This document shows positions 5,389 to 9,369 of a stretch of 9,369 nt of DNA, in pieces. Within the stretch, counting starts at the first letter, position 1. Every line of letters starts with the position of its first letter. The DNA is taken from positions 1-9,369 of the forward strand of contig JAFAWC010000324.1 in the NCBI GenBank assembly GCA_019242135.1, given 5' to 3'. Both the position numbers and the translations under genes were made by a program. Below the pieces are notes generated by a model. It saw only the letters and a list, made by a program, of their open reading frames with translations. It searched no databases and had not been told where the DNA came from. This stretch comes from Mycobacteriaceae bacterium (lineage in GTDB: Bacteria; Actinomycetota; Actinomycetes; Mycobacteriales; Mycobacteriaceae).

Positions 5389-5885
5389 TGCGGGTTGTTG
5401 GCGGTGACGGATTCCTCGGACTGGGCCTGCTGCGCCGCGGCGGCCTGTTGCTGCGCTTGAGACAGCTGATCTTGCTGTTGCTGCTGCTGCGCGGCCGCCT
5501 GCTGCTGTTGCTGTTGCTGAGCGTTGTATGCGGCCGCGCCCAGCTGCGACTGCCGGGAATAACCGGGCTGCACCGCCGAGGCGACGTTGGCGTAGCAGTT
5601 CAGATAGACGTAGACGGTCTTGGATGTGGCCGTGCCGGTGCCGTTAGTGAAGTTCGCGGGCTGAATGCGGTCGATGACGCAGTTGTCCTCGCTGGCCACG
5701 TCCCCGACACGGGTGGCGATGATCGGCGTCAGTCCCGCCTTGGACAGCAGCTGTTTCGCCTGGCCGTAATACTTACCCGTGACGTCTGACAACGCGTCCG
5801 CGCCGGCTACGCCCTGGCCGACGAACGCCATCGCGATGCCTGCGGCGCCGACCGCGCCGGCGCCGATAAGAATGAGCCTGCTCAC
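5385..5885 (-). CDS. Secreted PASTA-like protein with a Gln-rich tail
   Basis: A 166-residue exported protein. The signal sequence (about 1-29) ends at AGA or ADA (27-31). Residues 33-99 look like one PASTA-type fold: DVTGKYYGQAKQLLSKAGL, then an NCVIDRIQP turn and the strand TVYVYLNC; Cys69 and Cys97 can form a disulfide. PASTA domains in other proteins bind peptidoglycan or its precursors, but stand-alone secreted versions are not characterised to my knowledge. The tail (123-155) is 21 of 33 Gln, broken by Ala, probably disordered or coiled. Start: GTG at 5885 with GGAGGGG (5894-5900) eight bases before it. The gene diverges from desA1 and overlaps the end of the TetR gene by four bases, leaving no room for a separate terminator. 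Confidence 0.8.
   Translation of the reverse strand: MSRLILIGAGAVGAAGIAMAFVGQGVAGADALSDVTGKYYGQAKQLLSKAGLTPIIATRVGDVASEDNCVIDRIQPANFTNGTGTATSKTVYVYLNCYANVASAVQPGYSRQSQLGAAAYNAQQQQQQQAAAQQQQQQDQLSQAQQQAAAAQQAQSEESVTANNPH
5421..5519 (-). repeat. CAG/CAA-rich polyglutamine tract
   Basis: On the minus strand the codons are mostly CAG and CAA with GCN between, giving runs of seven and six Gln. The plus strand shows it as CTG/TTG triplets. Such in-frame triplet runs can gain or lose units without breaking the frame. Confidence 0.75.
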
Positions 5886-5929
5886 GGCTGGCGCCCCTCC
5901 GTCTGGTCAAGCGGTCAAAGATCCTCACC

Positions 5930-5935
5930 AGGGTA
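5930..5935 (-). promoter_or_regulatory. Candidate -10 for the secreted Gln-rich protein gene
   Basis: On the minus strand TACCCT fits TANNNT and lies 44 bases before the GTG. TTGTGA, 15 bases further upstream (5951-5956), is a partial -35 with a short spacer. Weak evidence. Confidence 0.25.
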
Positions 5936-5975
5936 TCGCGCGAGTCAGTGTCACAACACGCAGTTCGCGCGGAAC

Positions 5976-6005
5976 TTGAATGTCACCGCTAGACACAGAT
6001 ATATT
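5976..6005 (+). promoter_or_regulatory. desA1: SigA-like promoter of desA1-dus
   Basis: TTGAAT (5976-5981) and TATATT (6000-6005; five of six to TATAAT) are separated by 18 bases. Transcription would start near 6012, giving a leader of about 30 bases that contains the GGGAGG ribosome site at 6033-6038. This is one of the best promoter matches in the window, as expected for an essential lipid gene. Confidence 0.55.
5981..5995. promoter_or_regulatory. Small palindrome between -35 and -10 of desA1
   Basis: TGTC (5981-5984) and GACA (5992-5995) are inverted arms with a 7-base spacer, placed inside the promoter spacer where a bound repressor would exclude polymerase. TGTCAC also occurs at 5949-5954. 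The TetR protein MadR is known to control mycobacterial desA1/desA2, but I do not recall its site well enough to match it here; four-base arms are weak evidence alone. Confidence 0.25.
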
Positions 6006-6042
6006 GAGTGCAACCATCAGGTACAGATAACCGGGAGGGACC

Positions 6043-7041
6043 ATGTCCGAAGGCCTGACCGATGTGCACCTTCTGCACGAGCTTGAGCCCGTGGTTGAGC
6101 AGAACCTCAACCGTCACCTTTCCATGGCCAAAAATTGGAACCCGCACGACTACATCCCATGGTCAGACGGCAAGAACTTTTACGCGCTCGGCGGCCAAGA
6201 CTGGAACCCCGAGGAGTCGAAACTGTCCGACGTCGCGCAGGTGGCGATGGTGCAGAACCTGCTGACCGAGGACAACCTGCCGTCCTACCACCGCGAGATC
6301 GCGATGAACTTCGGCATGGACGGCGCCTGGGGAAGCTGGGTGAACCGCTGGACCGCGGAGGAAAATCGGCACGGCATCGCGCTGCGCGACTACCTGATCG
6401 TCACCCGCGCCGTCGACCCGGTCGAGCTGGAAAAGCTTCGCGTGGAGCAGATGACGCGCGGCTTCTCTCCGGGCCAGAACCAGCAGGGTGACCTGTTCGC
6501 CGACAGCCTGTTCGACTCGGTCATCTATGTGACGTTCCAGGAGCTGGCGACCCGCGTCTCGCACCGCAACACCGGCAAGGCGTGCAACGAGACGATCGCC
6601 GACCAGCTGCTGGGGCGGGTGTCCGCCGACGAGAACCTGCACATGATCTTCTACCGCGACGTGTCCGAGGCGGGGCTGGAGATCGCGCCCAATCAGGCGA
6701 TGAAGTCGCTGCACCGGGTGTTGCGCAACTTCAAGATGCCCGGCTACACCGTCCCGGAGTTTCGGCGCAAGGCCGTCATCATCGCCGTCGGCGGCGTCTA
6801 CGACCCGCGTATTCACCTCGACGACGTGGTGTTGCCGGTGCTCAAGAAGTGGCGGATCTTCGAGCGCGAGGACTTCACGGGCGAAGCGGCCGCCATGCGC
6901 GATGACCTCGCGCTGCTGGTCGAAGAGCTCGAGGAGGCGTGCGACAAGTTCGAGGAGTCCAAGCGCCGCCGACTGGAGCGCGAAGCCCGCAAGGCCGAAA
7001 GGCTCACCGCCAAGCGGGTGTTGGCGTCCGCTCGGGCGTGA
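6043..7041 (+). CDS. desA1: Acyl-ACP desaturase DesA1
   Basis: A 332-residue soluble stearoyl-ACP-type diiron desaturase, close in length and sequence to M. tuberculosis DesA1 (Rv0824c, about 338). It inserts a double bond into long acyl chains on the carrier protein, feeding meromycolate synthesis. All diiron ligands are visible: Glu76 (TEDNLP), Glu107 and His110 (EENRH), Glu167 (FQELAT), Glu197 and His200 (DENLH). The N-terminal block NPHDYIPWSDGKNFYALGGQ (33-52) is characteristic. The C-terminus is a basic, charged helix (300-332), a little shorter than in Rv0824c. GGGAGGG precedes the ATG at 6043 with proper spacing. dus follows after 12 bases, so the two are probably one transcript. Identity is strongly supported by both sequence and gene order. 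Confidence 0.96.
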   Translation: MSEGLTDVHLLHELEPVVEQNLNRHLSMAKNWNPHDYIPWSDGKNFYALGGQDWNPEESKLSDVAQVAMVQNLLTEDNLPSYHREIAMNFGMDGAWGSWVNRWTAEENRHGIALRDYLIVTRAVDPVELEKLRVEQMTRGFSPGQNQQGDLFADSLFDSVIYVTFQELATRVSHRNTGKACNETIADQLLGRVSADENLHMIFYRDVSEAGLEIAPNQAMKSLHRVLRNFKMPGYTVPEFRRKAVIIAVGGVYDPRIHLDDVVLPVLKKWRIFEREDFTGEAAAMRDDLALLVEELEEACDKFEESKRRRLEREARKAERLTAKRVLASARA

Positions 7042-7053
7042 CGCTGCCCGCAG

Positions 7054-8235
7054 ATGGATGATCTGCTCTTCGCGCGCGCGGCCCATCGCGCCGGCGAGCC
7101 ACTGCGCATCGGCCCGATCACGCTGCGCAGCCCGGTGGTGCTCGCCCCGATGGCCGGGGTCACCAACGTCGCTTTCCGCACGCTGTGCCGCGAGCTCGAG
7201 CTCGCCCGCGCCGGCACCGTCAGCGGGCTCTACGTCTGCGAGATGGTGACGGCCCGCGCGCTGGTCGAGCGGCATCCGGCGACGCTGCACATGGTCACGT
7301 TCGCCGAAGACGAACAGCCGCGGTCGCTGCAGCTGTACTCGGTGGACCCGGACACCGCCCGTGCGGCCGCCCGGATGATCGCCGACGAGGGCCTCGCCGA
7401 CCACATCGACATGAACTTCGGCTGCCCGGTCCCCAAGGTCACCCGGCGCGGTGGAGGTGCGGCACTGCCGTTCAAACGCAGGCTGTTCGGCCGGATCGTC
7501 GGCGCTGCGGTACGGGCCACCGAGGGCACCGGAATCCCGGTGACGGTCAAGTTCCGCATCGGAATCGACGACGCGCACCACACCCACCTGGAGGCGGGCC
7601 GGATCGCCGAGCAGGAGGGTGCCGCCGCGGTTGCCCTGCATGCGCGGACCGCCGCACAGCGATATTCCGGCGCCGCCGACTGGGGGCAGATCGCAGCCCT
7701 CAAGCAGCACGTCCAGTCGATACCGGTGCTGGGTAACGGAGACATCTTCGGCGCCGACGACGCGGTCGCGATGATGGCCGCCACCGGGTGTGACGGGGTG
7801 GTGATCGGGCGGGGGTGCCTGGGCCGACCGTGGCTTTTCGCGGAACTTTCCGCGACGCTGACCGGGGCATCGGTCGTCGAGCCGCCGACCCTGGGTGAGG
7901 TCGCAGACATCATCCGGCGGCACGGTCAGCTGCTGGCCGCGCATTTCGGCGAGGAAAAGGCCATGCGCGACATCCGCAAGCACATCGCCTGGTACCTGCA
8001 TGGATTCCCGGCCGGGGCCGGGCTACGCCGGGCGTTGGCGCTGGTCAAGACCCGCAACGAGCTGGACTGCCTGTTGGACGCCCTCGACGCCGACGTGCCG
8101 TTCCCGGCGGCCGCGACCGGTCCGCGGGGCCGCCAGGGCTCGCCGGCGGCGGTGACGCTGCCGGACGGCTGGCTATCAGATCCTGACGATTGTGAGGTGC
8201 CCGTCGGCGCCGACGTCATGCATTCGGGTGGCTGA
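7054..8235 (+). CDS. dus: tRNA-dihydrouridine synthase (DusB-like)
   Basis: A 393-residue FMN-dependent enzyme that reduces uridine to dihydrouridine in tRNA using NADPH. Family features in order: APMAGVTNVAFR (31-42), NFGCPVPKV (121-129) with catalytic Cys124, VKFRIG (165-170) with Lys166, LHARTAAQRYSG (195-206) with His196, GNGDIF (227-232) and GRGCLGRPW (242-250) for FMN phosphate binding, then the C-terminal tRNA-binding helical domain with MRDIRKHIAWYL (324-335). The last 40 or so residues are a mycobacterial-style extension without known role. The ATG at 7054 has no clear ribosome site; with only 12 bases after desA1 it is probably reached by coupling. It corresponds to Rv0823c beside desA1 in M. 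tuberculosis. Confidence 0.95.
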   Translation: MDDLLFARAAHRAGEPLRIGPITLRSPVVLAPMAGVTNVAFRTLCRELELARAGTVSGLYVCEMVTARALVERHPATLHMVTFAEDEQPRSLQLYSVDPDTARAAARMIADEGLADHIDMNFGCPVPKVTRRGGGAALPFKRRLFGRIVGAAVRATEGTGIPVTVKFRIGIDDAHHTHLEAGRIAEQEGAAAVALHARTAAQRYSGAADWGQIAALKQHVQSIPVLGNGDIFGADDAVAMMAATGCDGVVIGRGCLGRPWLFAELSATLTGASVVEPPTLGEVADIIRRHGQLLAAHFGEEKAMRDIRKHIAWYLHGFPAGAGLRRALALVKTRNELDCLLDALDADVPFPAAATGPRGRQGSPAAVTLPDGWLSDPDDCEVPVGADVMHSGG

Positions 8236-8412
8236 ACGACACGTTTCAGCGCGGTCGTTTCCATCCCTGCATCTACCGGACCCACTGAGCCGGGGCGAAC
8301 CTGAGATCACCAGTGAGACAAAGCCTTTCCTGGTGGTAAGCGTCCACGACGCGCAATCTCACGCCGATCCGGAAAATCAGCGCAGGCGCGCTGCAGGCGT
8401 CGCCGGGCGAGA

Positions 8413-8434
8413 ACACCGCAGACGTCAGCGGCGT
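8413..8434. promoter_or_regulatory. 22-base near-perfect palindrome upstream of the PHO box
   Basis: ACACCGCAGACGTCAGCGGCGT pairs at nine of eleven positions around a central GACGTC, with the core CCGC-A-GACGTC-A-GCGG. The self-complementary centre leaves little room for a hairpin loop, which favours a protein site over a terminator. It lies 72-93 bases before the phoY2 ATG. Confidence 0.45.
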
Positions 8435-8443
8435 GGAACGGGC

Positions 8444-8461
8444 GTTCACCGCGAGTTCACT
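8444..8461 (+). promoter_or_regulatory. PHO-box-like direct repeat
   Basis: GTTCACC-GCGA-GTTCACT: two heptamers in 11-base phase, the form of actinobacterial phosphate-control sites (Streptomyces PhoP boxes; mycobacterial RegX3 sites are related). It ends 45 bases before the phoY2 ATG, the usual activator position for an OmpR-family protein. A reversed, imperfect half-site (GTTCCAC on the minus strand, 8433-8439) lies just upstream. Confidence 0.6.
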
Positions 8462-8493
8462 TCCGCCTCGTGACCTCGGTTGACGCAGCAACG

Positions 8494-8499
8494 TAGGGT
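8494..8499 (+). promoter_or_regulatory. phoY2: -10 element of phoY2
   Basis: TAGGGT fits TANNNT and lies six bases before the ATG at 8506, so the transcript would start at or next to the start codon. No good -35 is spaced correctly, which suits a promoter that needs an activator bound at the PHO-box-like repeat. Confidence 0.4.
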
Positions 8500-8505
8500 A
8501 GGAAC

Positions 8506-9174
8506 ATGCGGACCGCTTACCACGAGCAACTCGACGCCCTGACCGCGCAGCTCGGCGAAATGTGCGGGATGGCCGGCGTCGCGATGGAGCGTGCGACGCA
8601 GGCGCTGCTGCAAGCCGATCTGGTTCTCGCCGAACAGGTGATCTCCGACCATGACCAGATCAACGCAATGAGTGCGCGTGCCGAGGAGGCAGCGTTCGTG
8701 CTGCTCGCACTGCAAGCGCCGGTGGCCGGCGACCTGCGGTCCATCGTCAGCTCGATTCAGATGGTCGCCGACGTCGACCGGATGGGCGCGCTCGCCCTGC
8801 ACGTGGCCAAGATCGCCCGCCGTCGGCACCCGCAGCATGCGCTGCCGGAGGAAGTCAACGGTTACTTCGCCGAGATGGGCAGGGTCGCAGTCGAGTTGGG
8901 CAATGCGGCGCAGGAGGTCGTGGCGACCCGCGACCCAGAGAAGGCGGCGCGGTTGCGCGAGGAAGACGACGCGATGGACGACCTGCACCGGCACCTGTTC
9001 ACGGTGCTGATGGACCGTGAGTGGAAGTACGGGGTGGCCGCGGCGGTGGATGTCACGCTGCTGGGCCGGTTCTACGAGCGGTTCGCCGACCACGCGGTCG
9101 AGATCGGCCGCCGGGTCATCTTCCAGGCGACCGGCAAGCTACCCGAGGAGTACGGGCTGCCGACGGTCGGCTGA
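8506..9174 (+). CDS. phoY2: PhoU-family phosphate regulator PhoY2
   Basis: A 222-residue protein close to M. tuberculosis PhoY2 (Rv0821c, 213 residues): [20 protein letters not shown] at the start, [10 protein letters not shown] (30-39), [12 protein letters not shown] (92-103), [11 protein letters not shown] (154-164) and [19 protein letters not shown] (188-206). It is all-helical with two PhoU repeats carrying metal-binding acidic motifs (Asp89/Asp91 region; Glu191-xxx-Asp195). PhoU proteins pass the state of the Pst phosphate transporter to the sensor kinase (SenX3-RegX3 in mycobacteria) and keep it silent when phosphate is ample; PhoY proteins also affect drug tolerance. The start follows TAGGA with short spacing, or is leaderless. 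Upstream lies a PHO-box-like repeat, suggesting feedback control. In M. tuberculosis the convergent neighbour is phoT; here it is a response regulator. Confidence 0.95.
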   Translation: MRTAYHEQLDALTAQLGEMCGMAGVAMERATQALLQADLVLAEQVISDHDQINAMSARAEEAAFVLLALQAPVAGDLRSIVSSIQMVADVDRMGALALHVAKIARRRHPQHALPEEVNGYFAEMGRVAVELGNAAQEVVATRDPEKAARLREEDDAMDDLHRHLFTVLMDREWKYGVAAAVDVTLLGRFYERFADHAVEIGRRVIFQATGKLPEEYGLPTVG

Positions 9175-9226
9175 CGGGGTCTCCTCTGGCCGTCACAGAT
9201 CTCGGCGCAGGCCTCGCCACGGGACG

Positions 9227-9369
9227 TCACGCGCAAACCGACGGCGCCAGCCGATACCCCGCTCCGCGAATCGTGCGGATGAACTCACCGTGCTCACGAT
9301 CGTTGCCGAGCTTTTCGCGCAGCCTCTTCACGTGCACGGCAACGGTGTTGGTGTCCGACGAGCGACCCC
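9227..9369 (-). CDS. OmpR-family response regulator, C-terminal part (cut by window edge)
   Basis: The last 46 residues of a protein running off the right edge; the stop is at 9227-9229. They read as the second half of an OmpR/PhoB winged helix: recognition helix NTVAVHVKRLREKLG (7-21), then the hairpin with IRTIRGAGYRL (30-40). The short tail APSVCA ends the protein. This domain binds direct-repeat DNA and is normally preceded by a phospho-acceptor receiver domain, not visible here. It converges on phoY2 with a 52-base gap. Its identity cannot be fixed from this fragment; it does not read like the end of RegX3 or MtrA as I remember them. Confidence 0.85.
   Translation of the reverse strand, partial: GRSSDTNTVAVHVKRLREKLGNDREHGEFIRTIRGAGYRLAPSVCA

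Larger units (their letters stand above)
8236..8505. other. dus-phoY2 intergenic region
   Basis: 270 bases without a convincing gene. From left to right: a weak stem-loop (ATCACCAG 8306-8313 with CTGGTGGT 8330-8337, 16-base loop), a 22-base near-palindrome (8413-8434), a PHO-box-like direct repeat (8444-8461) and a -10 element (8494-8499). The right half is thus a dense control region for phoY2. Confidence 0.5.

Noticed and set aside
4815..5789. 324-codon plus-strand frame across tetR and the Gln-rich gene
   Set aside because: Overlaps two supported genes; the Leu-rich part is the reverse of the polyglutamine codons, not a membrane protein.
5971..6000. GGAACTT before desA1 as an ECF-sigma -35
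   Set aside because: No matching GTT-type -10 at the right distance; the SigA-like TTGAAT/TATATT pair explains the promoter better.
6163..8001. 612-codon open frame antisense to desA1 and dus
   Set aside because: Composition (His, Arg, Val, Gly, Asp) is that of a third-position shadow in GC-rich DNA; both sense genes are firmly identified.
8273..8491. Small frames in the dus-phoY2 gap on both strands
   Set aside because: They cross the palindrome and PHO-box-like repeat, lack ribosome sites and show no protein-like pattern.
9195..9226. Weak GGCG/CGCC stem between phoY2 and the response regulator
   Set aside because: Only four pairs and no T-run; not distinguishable from chance at this base composition.

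Overview
The window looks like chromosomal DNA of a high-GC mycobacterium, most likely a non-tuberculous species (Mycolicibacterium or a close relative). The evidence is a DesA1-type acyl-ACP desaturase, a dihydrouridine synthase and a PhoY2-type PhoU protein in the order known from the M. tuberculosis desA1 region, together with a PknH-type sensor lipoprotein and a membrane Ser/Thr kinase. I see no insertion sequence, phage gene, CRISPR array, rRNA or tRNA.

Layout. 1-389 has no convincing gene. 390-731 (+) encodes a small secreted Gly/Leu-rich protein and 830-1525 (+) a lipoprotein made of a PknH-like sensor domain. Convergent to it on the minus strand are a cytosolic SGNH/GDSL hydrolase (1538-2293), a transmembrane Ser/Thr kinase with no folded extracellular sensor (2392-3573) and an MpaB-type (DUF2236) putative oxygenase (3618-4634). 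A TetR regulator (4780-5388, +) diverges from the oxygenase gene; the 145-base gap holds a good SigA-like promoter and an 18-bp palindrome at its predicted start point. The regulator's start codon lies in a 32-bp tandem duplication that also creates an 11-codon upstream ORF whose stop overlaps the start. A secreted Gln-rich protein (5385-5885, -) overlaps the end of the regulator by 4 bases.

6043-8235 (+) is a desA1-dus pair behind a recognisable promoter. A 270-base gap then carries a perfect 22-bp-frame palindrome (9 of 11 pairs) and a 7+4+7 direct repeat of the PHO-box type, followed by a phoY2/phoU gene (8506-9174, +). The right edge holds the C-terminal part of a convergent OmpR-family response regulator (9227-9369, -).

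How the genes may work together: the TetR protein probably controls the oxygenase; the desaturase acts in mycolic acid synthesis; PhoY2 links phosphate uptake to two-component signalling and may itself be under phosphate control. The kinase without a sensor and the nearby free sensor lipoprotein could be two halves of a receptor, but this is inference only.
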